From: Reclinomonas americana ATCC 50394
Taxonomy: Eukaryota > Jakobida > Jakobea > Jakobida
DNA length: 64,000 nucleotides
Direction: 5' to 3'
Assembly: GCA_048213135.1 (NCBI GenBank)
Contig: PS015009.1
Coordinates: 1 to 64,000 of the forward strand
Part shown: piece after piece, positions 16,666-26,300 of the stretch
Layout of the letters: each line of letters starts with the position of its first letter
Numbering within the stretch: the first letter of the stretch is position 1
Translations under genes and position numbers: made by a program
The notes under the pieces: generated by a model
The model's input: only the letters and a program-made list of their open reading frames with translations
Told to the model about the DNA's origin: nothing
The model's database searches: none

Positions 16666-17793
16666 TTATAATTTGAGCATCCGTACCAGTTCATTATCCG
16701 ACAATCGGATGAAGTAAATGCCTTGCTGCAATGCAGAACAATCCAGCGAAAAGTCGGGCCGCATTATAACAAATGACATCACCTTCCTGCCGGTATTATC
16801 ATAAACCGATGCGGGTGTTCCCATATATTTTCCAGGGACCAACAGCGTAGCCAGGCTCTTTACCGGGTTAGGAAAAAGAAGGATATCCTTATCATTCTTA
16901 GCGGCAGTAATGCTAATGATATTACTGTAGCTGAACTTACCGTCCATATCAACCAGTTTCAACCGGTAATAATTTCTTCCCGGAACAGGCGTATTGTGAA
17001 AGAATGTATACGATGACCTGTTCGCTGCTTTTACATTACCGAGGTCGGTAAAGTCGGTACCATTGGTGCTGTGCTGAATATCATAGCGATTAAATTTATC
17101 TTCATTGCTGACTTCCCAGAATAACCTCACCCTGCCATCCTGCATCCAATTCCCGGAAAAACTATGCAGTGTAACCGGCATGGGAGCGCCTGGTGTAAAT
17201 GTTTCCAGCAGGATATCGTCAAGTGCAAAATCATTCCCGTTAACTACGGTGCTGCCATTTTGTATAGAAATGGTATGCGTGCTGCTGGTAGCGGTAAACG
17301 TGTAATAAGAAGTGGTTTGCCAGCTGGTTGTGGCTGCAGGCAGGGTTTGTACCTGTACCCCGTCGCGGTAAACAGACAATGTGGGCGAACTCAATACGCC
17401 GCCGGGCGCTATTACAAGGTAGCCATACTTAAATGAATAGCGGTACTGGTTTCCAATAGTAAGGCCTGTATAAGTTTTACTCCACACCGTGCCCGCAACC
17501 GATGTGCAACTGCACAGGTTATCTGACCAGTACATCAGGAATCTTCCTCCCGACGCATTGGAAGGCGATTGCGTAGCGCCGATATTGGTATTGCTGACTT
17601 CCCATGTTCCGTTAATGATACTGTTCCTGGGACCAGTCGAGGGATTTGCGGTATTGGCCCAATAGCTGTTACCATTGGTGGTGTAAGCACTTTCGTAAGC
17701 GAGGTTGTTAAAGTTGACCAGGTTCACCGTGGTCCATTGACTAAAACCATAACTGCCCGTTAGCAGTAAGACTGCGAGTAAAAAATGTTTCAT
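16666..17793 (-). CDS. Secreted protein with T9SS type A sorting domain
   Basis: The protein has 375 residues and a signal peptide (MKHFLLAVLLLTGSYGFSQ). Residues 20-200 form a beta-rich domain with the pattern of jelly-roll carbohydrate-binding or adhesion modules (NGTWEVSN; NGNDFALDDILLETF). Residues 205-295 are the Fn3-like segment often found before T9SS tails (PVTLHSFSGNW; NYYRLKLVDMDGKFSYSNII). The C-terminal 75 residues are a type A sorting domain (LLFPNPVKSLATLLV; GIYFIRLSDNELVRMLKL). It should be exported through T9SS and anchored at the surface. No catalytic motif is seen; the function is unknown. Confidence 0.85.
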   Translation of the reverse strand: MKHFLLAVLLLTGSYGFSQWTTVNLVNFNNLAYESAYTTNGNSYWANTANPSTGPRNSIINGTWEVSNTNIGATQSPSNASGGRFLMYWSDNLCSCTSVAGTVWSKTYTGLTIGNQYRYSFKYGYLVIAPGGVLSSPTLSVYRDGVQVQTLPAATTSWQTTSYYTFTATSSTHTISIQNGSTVVNGNDFALDDILLETFTPGAPMPVTLHSFSGNWMQDGRVRLFWEVSNEDKFNRYDIQHSTNGTDFTDLGNVKAANRSSYTFFHNTPVPGRNYYRLKLVDMDGKFSYSNIISITAAKNDKDILLFPNPVKSLATLLVPGKYMGTPASVYDNTGRKVMSFVIMRPDFSLDCSALQQGIYFIRLSDNELVRMLKL

Positions 17794-18225
17794 AAAATTT
17801 GCCTGATAGCGGTGATAAATGTCGTAGAGTATGATTATCAGGACTTAATATAATCCCTTGTTGATGTTTGCACATCAAATGGATAAAATGGCTCCTGTGA
17901 AGCTTTAGAGGGGATATTAAATTTCTACCAGTAAAGACGCATCCATCAAAGAAAGGGTTGCACTTTTTCCGCAAATAATTTCACGGAACGATGACCAGGG
18001 AGGTATCCGCCTTAGCAGGAAGCCTTGTATATGCCTGAGCCTGAACGGATAAAAGCATTGCAGTACAAACATAAAGAAGCCCCGTTTGCGGCGGGGTTCT
18101 CTTTTCCGTCCCGGTGTCGAATCAGGCCGGAATAAAAAAGCAGTCTTAGACAAGACCGCCTTTTTTATTACTCTTTCACATCATATAACAAAGTCATTAT
18201 TAAGCGCGAACAATCCGGGAGTGGA
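17794..18225. other. Intergenic region, 432 bp
   Basis: The spacer holds no credible gene. It contains a GC-rich hairpin (CCCCG at 18080-18084 with CGGGG at 18092-18096, followed by TTCTCTTTT) and the terminator at 18134-18166. The left third would contain the promoter of the T9SS protein gene. Small open frames here run across the hairpins and have no protein-like features. Confidence 0.6.
18134..18166 (-). terminator. Terminator of TSUP gene
   Basis: On the minus strand GCGGTCTT pairs with AAGACTGC (one G-T wobble) around a 4-base loop and is followed by TTTTTT. An A-tract on the other side makes it potentially bidirectional. Confidence 0.8.
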
Positions 18226-18984
18226 CTACCTGATGATATGGCTTCCGGAAATGAAACTGTAGATCATCAGCACTCCTACGGCAAAAATAACCGAGAGTAC
18301 GATCTTCCTGAAAAGGTAACCGGGCACACGATTCAGTATTTTCTTACCTGTCCAGGCCCCGGCATAAGCCAATACAAGCATGACCGGGATATACCAGAAA
18401 TATTGCCTGCCAAGATAACCATTGGAAAGGTAGATCACTGTCCGGGAGAGATCGACAGCAAAGTCAATCCCCGCGGATGTTCCTACAAACATATCCTTGT
18501 TCAGGTCGAAGGCTGTCAATGTTGCACCCCTGATCGCTCCGCCGGTACCGGTAAGACCAGCAAGAAAACCTGCCAACGCTCCTCCGGTGATCGCGTTGAA
18601 CTGCGTAGGTTTGATGCTGACTCCTTTGCGGGTAAAGAAAACCAGCGAAAAACTAACGAGAAATATCCCCATGACCAATTGCGCATAACGGAGATCGATC
18701 TTATTGTTTAACCAGGCCCCTGCCATCACCATGATCACACTGGGCACACCTATCAGCAGCATCAGTTTCCAGTTAATGCTTTTCCTGAAAAGTATCACCT
18801 GGGCAGATGTACTGAAAATATGAAGGATACCGGTTAACGCCAGCGTTGTCTGAAAATCAAACAACATACCCGCCAAAGGCACAAAAAATACCGAAGACCC
18901 AAAACCGCTGAGCGTCCCTATTGTTTCGCTCACATAAGCGAGAAGAAAAAAGAGTATGGTAACCGTAACAAAATCCATCGGCAA
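18226..18984 (-). CDS. TauE/SafE-family (TSUP) membrane transporter
   Basis: The 252-residue protein is almost entirely hydrophobic, with about seven to eight membrane helices. It carries TSUP-type glycine/proline-rich motifs in its two halves (GTLSGFGSSVFFVPLAGMLFD near residue 25 and GGALAGFLAGLTGTGGAIRG near 130). The family exports or imports sulfite, sulfonates and related small anions across the inner membrane; the substrate here is unknown. The gene stands alone on the minus strand, downstream of a branched-chain aminotransferase gene on the same strand but separated by a hairpin. Confidence 0.88.
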   Translation of the reverse strand: MPMDFVTVTILFFLLAYVSETIGTLSGFGSSVFFVPLAGMLFDFQTTLALTGILHIFSTSAQVILFRKSINWKLMLLIGVPSVIMVMAGAWLNNKIDLRYAQLVMGIFLVSFSLVFFTRKGVSIKPTQFNAITGGALAGFLAGLTGTGGAIRGATLTAFDLNKDMFVGTSAGIDFAVDLSRTVIYLSNGYLGRQYFWYIPVMLVLAYAGAWTGKKILNRVPGYLFRKIVLSVIFAVGVLMIYSFISGSHIIR

Positions 18985-19040
18985 AAGGAGCTTATTTTAT
19001 CCTGTATCATTTAACCTTCTCCCCTGAAGATAACCATAAA

Positions 19041-19074
19041 TTCCTGTTGATCTCCGGAAGATGATTAACAGGAA
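19041..19074 (-). terminator. Weak hairpin after ilvE
   Basis: TTCCTGTT at 19041-19048 pairs with AACAGGAA at 19067-19074 across an 18-base loop, followed on the minus strand by TTTATGG. This is a weak terminator candidate for the aminotransferase gene. Confidence 0.4.
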
Positions 19075-19078
19075 GTCA

Positions 19079-20143
19079 TCACAGGATGGAATTCCAGTTG
19101 TGGGTGTCCGGTGCAAGTCCGATCCTGATAAGTTCCAGTTGTTCTTTCAGCCGTGACGAAACACTCTGTTCAGAATATGCCGGTACATGAAAATCGCGGC
19201 CGTCAATACCTACAAGCGATACCGGTGCCACCACAGCCGCTGTACCCGCGCCAAATACTTCTTTCACCAACCCTTTTTCAAATGCGTCCTTCAGCTCATT
19301 AACCGATACGGGCCTTTCCTCCGTAACAATACCCATATCCTGCGCCAGTGTCAGCAGCGAATCACGGGTAACGCCATCAAGAATAGAATCCGATAAAGGC
19401 GGCGTCACCAGTTTATCACCGATCACGAACATCACATTCATGGTGCCTGACTCTTCAATGTATTTATTTTCCCTGCCGTCGGTCCACAACACCTGGTCGT
19501 ACCCTTCCTGCCTGGCTTTGCGTGTTGGATAGAAAGATCCGCCATAATTACCGCCGCATTTAGCAGCGCCGGTGCCTCCCTTTGCCGCACGGGTGAATTC
19601 CGTTTCCACTTTTATTTTAACAGGATCGGCATACAGCGATGGTACAGGGCCGCTGAAAATGACAAAGCGGTACTGCTCCGCGATCTTAACACCAAAACGG
19701 GCTTCACTGGCAAATACAAAAGGACGGATGTACAACGCGTCACCGCATTTGGCCGGCACCCAGGCCTCATCTATTTCCACCAGTTTCAGCAGTCCTTCGC
19801 GGAATATATCTTCCGGAACAGGGGCCATGCACATGCGATCGAGTGACTGCAGCATTCGCCTGTAATGTTTATCGATGCGGAAGATGTTGATACGACCGTC
19901 ATCCATACGAAAAGCCTTCATGCCTTCAAAGATTGTTTGCCCGTAATGCAGCGCCAGCGTGGCCGGGCTGAGGGACAGGTTGGAATAGGGAACGATCTGC
20001 GGGGTCTGCCATTCACCATCTGCATAATCGCAGACCAGCATGTGATCGGCAATATATTTTCCAAATTCAAGCTGGTCAAAATCCACTTCACTGATGCGGG
20101 ACTGCCTGCTCTTACGAATAGCAATGTCGGTTACAAGTTCCAT
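19079..20143 (-). CDS. ilvE: Branched-chain amino acid aminotransferase
   Basis: The protein has 354 residues and belongs to fold-type IV (class IV) PLP aminotransferases. It transfers amino groups between glutamate and the keto acids of valine, leucine and isoleucine. The BCAT signature is complete: LHYGQTIFEGMKAFR, then the PLP-binding Lys195 in GTGAAKCGGNYGGSF, then YIEESGTMNVMFV and SILDGVTRDSLL. Length matches the long (eukaryote-like) BCAT subgroup common in Bacteroidota. It is preceded by a GNAT gene 34 bp upstream on the same strand, so the two may be co-transcribed. Confidence 0.95.
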   Translation of the reverse strand: MELVTDIAIRKSRQSRISEVDFDQLEFGKYIADHMLVCDYADGEWQTPQIVPYSNLSLSPATLALHYGQTIFEGMKAFRMDDGRINIFRIDKHYRRMLQSLDRMCMAPVPEDIFREGLLKLVEIDEAWVPAKCGDALYIRPFVFASEARFGVKIAEQYRFVIFSGPVPSLYADPVKIKVETEFTRAAKGGTGAAKCGGNYGGSFYPTRKARQEGYDQVLWTDGRENKYIEESGTMNVMFVIGDKLVTPPLSDSILDGVTRDSLLTLAQDMGIVTEERPVSVNELKDAFEKGLVKEVFGAGTAAVVAPVSLVGIDGRDFHVPAYSEQSVSSRLKEQLELIRIGLAPDTHNWNSIL

Positions 20144-20177
20144 AATGTTGGTTTTAAAAATGATATAGCAATTGTCG

Positions 20178-20633
20178 TTATACTTTTATACTCATCTTCA
20201 CATTGGCTCTTTCATACACACCCTTTTCCACCTCCAGGTGCTGAAAGCCCAGTTTCTCATACAGTTTGATCGCTCCTGCATTCTTTGTATTGGAGTACAG
20301 GATAACGGTATCGGCGCCCAGTTGTTTCGCTTTGTCAAAACTGGCATAGCTGAGTGCTTCTGCAATACCCCTGCGCCGGAATTTTTTGTCCACCGCCATT
20401 TTGGTGAACTCATACGTAGTATCATTTACTTTACGCAGTCCCACCGTACCTGCCATCTCCCCATCACAGGAGGCCATCAGTATCGCTCCGCCATTTTTAA
20501 GTATCGCTTCTTCCGGGTTGGTGAGTACATATTCATCTACCGGTTCCATTATAAACCACTCTTCAATCCAGTCGCGGTTGAATTGCTCAAAATAAGGCTG
20601 GTGGTGCGGCTCATACTCGTGTATGGTTATCAT
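20178..20633 (-). CDS. GNAT-family N-acetyltransferase
   Basis: This 151-residue protein has the GNAT fold: strands leading to motif A with the acetyl-CoA-binding pattern RRRGIAEAL near residue 87, and motif B near the end (NAGAIKLYEKLGFQHLE). It would acetylate a small molecule or protein amine in the cytoplasm; the substrate cannot be told. It lies 34 bp upstream of ilvE on the same strand. A heptad array begins three bases upstream of its start codon. Confidence 0.9.
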   Translation of the reverse strand: MITIHEYEPHHQPYFEQFNRDWIEEWFIMEPVDEYVLTNPEEAILKNGGAILMASCDGEMAGTVGLRKVNDTTYEFTKMAVDKKFRRRGIAEALSYASFDKAKQLGADTVILYSNTKNAGAIKLYEKLGFQHLEVEKGVYERANVKMSIKV

Positions 20634-20636
20634 AAC

Positions 20637-20664
20637 ATCAAAAGTGAAAATTCAAAAATCAAAA
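20637..20664. repeat. Heptanucleotide array, RTCAAAA family
   Basis: Four 7-bp units (ATCAAAA, GTGAAAA, TTCAAAA, ATCAAAA) lie directly before the GNAT start codon. The same units occur before the pullulanase gene at 28953-28980. Confidence 0.8.
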
Positions 20665-20722
20665 GTTCCTGCAATAAGCATTCCTGTTGCCTCACCGGGA
20701 GGTTATCAAATCATCAAATGGG

Positions 20723-21706
20723 CTAATCACACAGCGCACCTTCTTCTATCTTCCTGCTGATCACAACCTTCTTTTCTTCTTTTTGTTCAGCTGTATTTTC
20801 TTTATTTTTTTTCTGCGATTTAAATTCCCGGTTCACCAGGTATACGCCGCTGATCGTAATCAATGTACCCAACACCATTCCCAGGCTCAGCTTTTCATTG
20901 AGCAGGAGCCAGCCGAAGATCACCGCTACGATCGGGTTAATGTAGGCATACAACGATGCCAGCGTGGCCGGTAATTTTTTTATGGCGATCACGTAAGCGG
21001 AATACGCGATTATGGAACCAAAGGATACGAGGTAAGCCAGCGCATACCAGGCTGTCGCGGTAAAATCGGCCGGGTTGCTGTACCTGCCGGTTAAAAAAGC
21101 CACCAGCATTAGCACCACCCCGGCGATGAGCATTTGTAATCCCACGCCAAAGAGTATCTCTACTGATAATTTCTGTCCTGATGCATATACGGTACCTGCC
21201 GCCCAGGAAACAGCGGAGCCCAAAGCCATGACCACACCTACAACAAAATAAGGACTTGCCGACCGGCCGATATAATCATAAAATATGGCGAACACACCTG
21301 CGAAACCCAGCAACAGTCCTACCATCATCCAGCGGGTAACACGAGCCGATTGGGTGAACCAGATGCTGAAGAGCGTGACAAACAAAGGCACGAGTGCAGC
21401 GATAACCGCGGCCAGCCCACCCCCTATGTACTCCAGCGACCAGGTAAGCATACCATTGGCAATACAGATCAGCAGTATGGCCTGTATCGTTATCTTCTTA
21501 AAATCACTGAGTGAGGGAATACGGTATCCTTTGGCCAGGAAAAAAGCGACCATAATGAGTCCTGATGACAACTGCCGCAATCCCGCCAGGAACAACCCGG
21601 GCATCTGCTGCGCTCCTATCTTCGCAGCGATATAGGTAGTACCCCAGAAAAAACTCACCACTGCCATTGCGATGTAACCGATCTTAACGTCTCTTGACAT
21701 AGCCAT
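20723..21706 (-). CDS. EamA-family (DMT superfamily) transporter
   Basis: The 327-residue protein has about ten membrane helices in two EamA repeats (GYIAMAVVSFFWGTTYIAAKIGA; YFVVGVVMALGSAVSWAAGTVYA) and a lysine/glutamate-rich cytoplasmic tail. Family members export amino acids and other metabolites. It is divergently transcribed from a MocR-type regulator with a 165-bp shared spacer; such pairing is common and suggests that the regulator controls this transporter in response to an amine or a PLP adduct. The exported compound is unknown. Confidence 0.9.
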   Translation of the reverse strand: MAMSRDVKIGYIAMAVVSFFWGTTYIAAKIGAQQMPGLFLAGLRQLSSGLIMVAFFLAKGYRIPSLSDFKKITIQAILLICIANGMLTWSLEYIGGGLAAVIAALVPLFVTLFSIWFTQSARVTRWMMVGLLLGFAGVFAIFYDYIGRSASPYFVVGVVMALGSAVSWAAGTVYASGQKLSVEILFGVGLQMLIAGVVLMLVAFLTGRYSNPADFTATAWYALAYLVSFGSIIAYSAYVIAIKKLPATLASLYAYINPIVAVIFGWLLLNEKLSLGMVLGTLITISGVYLVNREFKSQKKNKENTAEQKEEKKVVISRKIEEGALCD

Positions 21707-21871
21707 ACTGATTCATTTTATGATGCAAATTTTGTTCATAATTTCGTTTTAAAACAGATTCAGATTTGTTATTTTCGACTAGATCAGATTATCTTTACCC
21801 CGGGGAAATAAATATGTCGGCACTTACTGAGACCGGCATTTTGAGTTCTGACTTTTTTATTTTGAATTGCT

Positions 21872-23314
21872 ATGAAGAGTAACATCACAGCCTCTGAAGA
21901 TCATCTTTACCTGCAGGTAGCTGATGGCGTTGAAAAAATGATTGCCGATGAAGTGCTGCGCATCGGGGATAAACTGCCTTCAGTCCGTGTGCTGAGCCAG
22001 GAGTATGGCATTAGTATGGGGACTGCATTCCAGGCGTATTATCACCTGGAGGGAAGAGGGCTGATCGAGTCGCGTCCCAAGTCGGGATATTATGTGCGGT
22101 TCAACCATCGCCGTCTTCCGCAATTACCACAGGCCATGGCACCCGCGCCGGTATCGCATGATGTGAGTGTGAAGGAAATGATTGAATCCATTTATGCCGA
22201 TATCGTGGCCACCAACGTGATCAACTTCGCTATTGCCGCTCCGGACCCGTCCCTGCTGCCGGGCGCCAAACTCAGCAAAGCCGTGGTGTATGCGCTTCGC
22301 AATACAAAAGATCACTGTCTTAATTACGAAAACACACAGGGCAATCCTGAGCTTCGCCAGCAGGTGGCCAAACTCGCTTTTAACTGGGGTGGTAAGATCA
22401 AAACAGAAGACGTGACCATCACTTCCGGTTGTCTTGATGCCATTACCCTTTGCCTGAAAGCCGTAGCCAATGTTGGCGATACGGTTGCCGTAGAAAGCCC
22501 CACTTATTTTGGTACTTATCAGGCCATTGAAAGTCTTGGACTGAAAGTAGTGGAAATATCCTCTGATCCCGTGACCGGTATGGACCTGGATTGCTTGCAG
22601 AAAACGATAAAAAAATTCCCGATCAAAGCGGTGATCACGGTTCCCAATTTCAACAATCCTTCCGGTAGTTGTATGCCGGATGAGAAGAAAAAAGAACTCG
22701 TGGAACTCATCAGCAGGTATAAGATCGCCCTGATTGAAGACGATATTTACGGCGAACTGTATTTCGGAAAAAGCAGGCCCCGCACCTGCAAATATTACGA
22801 CCGCAGCGGACTCGTGATGTATTGTTCCTCACTTTCCAAGTCGCTGGCGCCGGGTTACCGCATCGGCTGGGTGATTGGCGGCCAGTTTGCCGACCGCATC
22901 AAACAACTGAAGCGCATACACAATATCAGTTGCCCCACCCTTACCCAGGCTGCCATCGCTTATTTCCTGAAGAACGGCCGTTATGAATATCACCTCAAAC
23001 AAATGCGCAAAGCCCTGCACACGCACAGCCTGCGTTACCTGCAGGCGATAGTGGAATATTTTCCTGAAGACACCAAAGTATCCAGGCCACAGGGTGGTTT
23101 TACTTTATGGCTGGAACTCCCAAGAAGAGTAGATGGCTTCAAATTAAGAGCCGAAGCCATGAAACAAAACATCTCAATCGTTCCCGGAAAAATATTCTCC
23201 GCTTCCTGTAATTATTCCAACTTCATCCGTATCAGTTTCGGCAAGCCCTGGAATGACGATATGGATTATGGCCTGATGATGCTGGGCAAACTGGTACATA
23301 AGTTATCCAAATAA
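21872..23314 (+). CDS. MocR/PdxR-type GntR regulator with aminotransferase domain
   Basis: The protein has 480 residues. Residues 1-80 are a GntR winged helix-turn-helix (LPSVRVLSQEYGISMGTAFQAY; GLIESRPKSGYYVRF), and residues 105-480 are a fold-type I aminotransferase-like domain with PLP Lys323 in CSSLSKSLAPGYRIGW. Such proteins use bound PLP or its aldimines as the signal and regulate nearby metabolism or transport genes. The divergent EamA transporter is the likely target. Family length is usual (460-500). The start ATG follows a TTATTTTG box (21855-21862) that differs from the -7 consensus by one base. Confidence 0.9.
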   Translation: MKSNITASEDHLYLQVADGVEKMIADEVLRIGDKLPSVRVLSQEYGISMGTAFQAYYHLEGRGLIESRPKSGYYVRFNHRRLPQLPQAMAPAPVSHDVSVKEMIESIYADIVATNVINFAIAAPDPSLLPGAKLSKAVVYALRNTKDHCLNYENTQGNPELRQQVAKLAFNWGGKIKTEDVTITSGCLDAITLCLKAVANVGDTVAVESPTYFGTYQAIESLGLKVVEISSDPVTGMDLDCLQKTIKKFPIKAVITVPNFNNPSGSCMPDEKKKELVELISRYKIALIEDDIYGELYFGKSRPRTCKYYDRSGLVMYCSSLSKSLAPGYRIGWVIGGQFADRIKQLKRIHNISCPTLTQAAIAYFLKNGRYEYHLKQMRKALHTHSLRYLQAIVEYFPEDTKVSRPQGGFTLWLELPRRVDGFKLRAEAMKQNISIVPGKIFSASCNYSNFIRISFGKPWNDDMDYGLMMLGKLVHKLSK

Positions 23315-23316
23315 AA

Positions 23317-23354
23317 GATCCCGCCGGCCTTTTAATAAAAGCCAGTCGGGATCA
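23317..23354. terminator. Bidirectional terminator
   Basis: GATCCCG and CGGGATC form the base of an imperfect hairpin between the convergent MocR-type gene and the repeat-protein gene. Confidence 0.7.
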
Positions 23355-23374
23355 ACGTTTTACAGGATAAGGAT

Positions 23375-26300
23375 CTATTCTTGCTTTATGAGTCTTTCTG
23401 TGTAACGGGCGTCTCCATCCGTTAGTATGATATAATACAGCCCTGCTTTTAACTGGTTGAGCAACACCGTATGATCAGTAGCCAGGTACTGCTGTATCAC
23501 CTGTTTTCCCGCTGCATCATACACCTGCAGCATCACTTTACCATTGACAGGTTTGTAATTGATCACGATCTTTTCTTTCGCCGGGTTAGGATAGAAGGAA
23601 AATCCATGCTGGGTGGCACGTGCATTACAGTTGACGATCACCGAATGGGAAGAACGGCCATCTTTATCTACCTGTTTCAAACGGTAACGGGCAGACGAAG
23701 TAAATACGCCGAAGTCTTTATACTGGTAATGCTGCGTTCCGTTGCCGGCTGTTGCCGGGATGATAGCAATAGCTTCAAACTGGTTACCGGTGATGTTTCT
23801 TTCCACCACGAAATGCGCCGTATTGATCTCTGAGTTGGTTCCCCAGCCCAGCAGGTTATGGCCGTCACGGGGTGAAGCATTGAAGTATACCCAGTTCAGC
23901 GGAAGGACCGATGAAGTAGTTGCTGTGCCCGAAAGAACATTAGCTGTATTGTATACCGGGCCTGTAGTTCCGTTGTATTCAAAAATACTGATGTGGTAGG
24001 TTTTCTGCGGATCAAGACCTGTTACAGTAACAGAGTTGCCGCTTCCAGAGAACACTACATATTCACCGGCCCCGATCTGCGCACCGCTTTTGAAAACGTT
24101 GTTGGCCGGGTAAACAGCGAGGTTAACAGGTGTTGCCGTAACCGCCGATCCTTCTTTCACCACAACCAGCCTGTTATCGCCATTTCCTTTTTGCCAGTTG
24201 AGTGTAATACTGTTTGGTGTGGCGGAAGGGACCAGGTTAACACTTCCAGATGCAGGAGCACTTAAGGTTGATGCATTATGTGCGAGGAAACTGCTGGTGA
24301 GGTAGCGTGCGGTAACACCGCTTCCATTGTATTCGAATACCGCGAAATGATATACCGTAGCAGGCTGAAGATTGGTGATGCCAACATTGGTACCTGTACC
24401 ATTGTATACAACATATTCTCCCGTGCCTACATCCGGACTATTACCGAAAACCGCGTCGGCTGTATATCCTGTAAGATCGGTTGGCACAAAAATTACCGGT
24501 GCACCCGCTCTTACCACAACGATACGGCTACTGCCATTACCCGCTGTGCTCTGGAAGGTGAATTTATTTCCCTCAACAGCAGATACCACCGGCAATGAAG
24601 CCGGAATGGTTGGTTTTACAATGCCGCTGCCTGCTGTTGTTGTAAAGCTGGTAATTATGGCCGGACGTTTGAATACAGGCCCGGAAGAACCATTGTATTC
24701 ATAACCGGCAATATAATATTGAGTGAGTGGTTGCAAATTGGTAACGGTGAAATTGGAAACCGCAGTTGTACGCTGAACAATATAGTTGCCAGTACCCAGT
24801 TGCGTATTGCCATATACATTGCTGTAACTGTAATTGGTGAGATCAACCGGGTCTGTATTTACCGGCGAACCTTCCCGCATCACAAATATCCTCCCTGCTC
24901 CGTTACCACCGCTGTAACTGAATGTAGCCTGGTTGCCCTGTATACCAACAGTAGTAAGTGCCGACACCTGTGTAGCTGGCGCCGTTAACGTGGCTCCATT
25001 TCCTGCCAGCCATGCTGATGTAAGATAATCGGGCAGTGCGCCTGACAGGTTGTATTCAAAAACAGCGACATGATAAGTTGTACCTGCCTCGAGATTTTTT
25101 ATATCGCAGGTGCTGTTGTTCCCATCGTACACCACGTACTGGTCTGCAGCAACAGCATCGCCCTGGCCAAAATTGGAATTGGCGGAATATACCTGTCCGT
25201 CAACAGGGGCTGCGGTAACCGCGGTATTTTTTCTTACAACAACAATCCTTCTTGCGCCATCCCCATTGGTCCAGGCGGCACGGAAGCTGTTGCCTTCTAT
25301 CGTGTTTTTGGTAAATGTATTGGAAGCTGTTGTAGGCTCAGCAGGTAAAGTAATGGTACCGGTTGCCGCAACTGTGGCATACACCGGGTAATTGTTACCG
25401 TTGAATTCATACACGGCTACATGGTAGGTGCCACCGGGATGAAGGTTGGTGATTGCCGTCTGTGTACCGTTGGCACCGCCATTCACTACATAATTGCCGG
25501 GCGTTATCTGCGCTCCTGTTCCGAAACTTCCCGCCCCTGTATATTTCACCAGGTTGACAGGCACCGCGTCAACTGCGGAACCTTCTTTCATGATCACCAT
25601 GCGGTAACCACCGCCACCGGCTGTGTATTTAATGGTAAGAGAGTTACCGGTAACACTTGCAAAATTCACGGCACTGGCGGGTGACGGCGGTGAAGCCGTA
25701 CTGTAACTGGCATTCGCCGGGCTGGTCAGTAAATAAAAAGTATTGCCTGCCGCATCCACATCATACTCAAATGAACGCACGTAATATGTAGTAGCAGGTT
25801 CAAGACTGGTAACAACGACACTGTTACCTGTAGAATAGTTGACAACAAATTCTCCGGGTGCTATTTCGGTACCCGAACCAAAAACGGCACTGGCTGTATA
25901 AGCGGTTCCATTGGTTGGAGATGATGTAACCGGCGCTCCTTTACGCATGATGAACACCCGCCTTTCTCCATTACCGGGAGAGGAATTGACCGTAAACCGG
26001 TTCCCTTCCTGGAAATTAAAATAGATGGATTGCGTTGGTATTGTAGGGCCCGCTGTTGTGGTCACCGACGCTATTGTGCCTGGTCTGAGGTAAACCGGCG
26101 CGGAGCTGCCATTCTTTTCAAAGCTGGCAAAATGATAAGTCGTATTCGGTTCCAGGTTATTGATGGTAACAAAAGTGCTGGATTGTTTGTACACAGCGTA
26201 GTTGTCTGTATTGATGGGTGTTGTTGTTCCGAAATCACTGGATGCGGTATAATCCGTAAGATCAACCGGCAATGCATTTACAGCACCGCCCTTACGTGCC

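Noticed and set aside
17741-18153. Short minus-strand open frames between the T9SS and TSUP genes
   Set aside because: They run through hairpins, lack starts with suitable promoters and show no composition typical of proteins.
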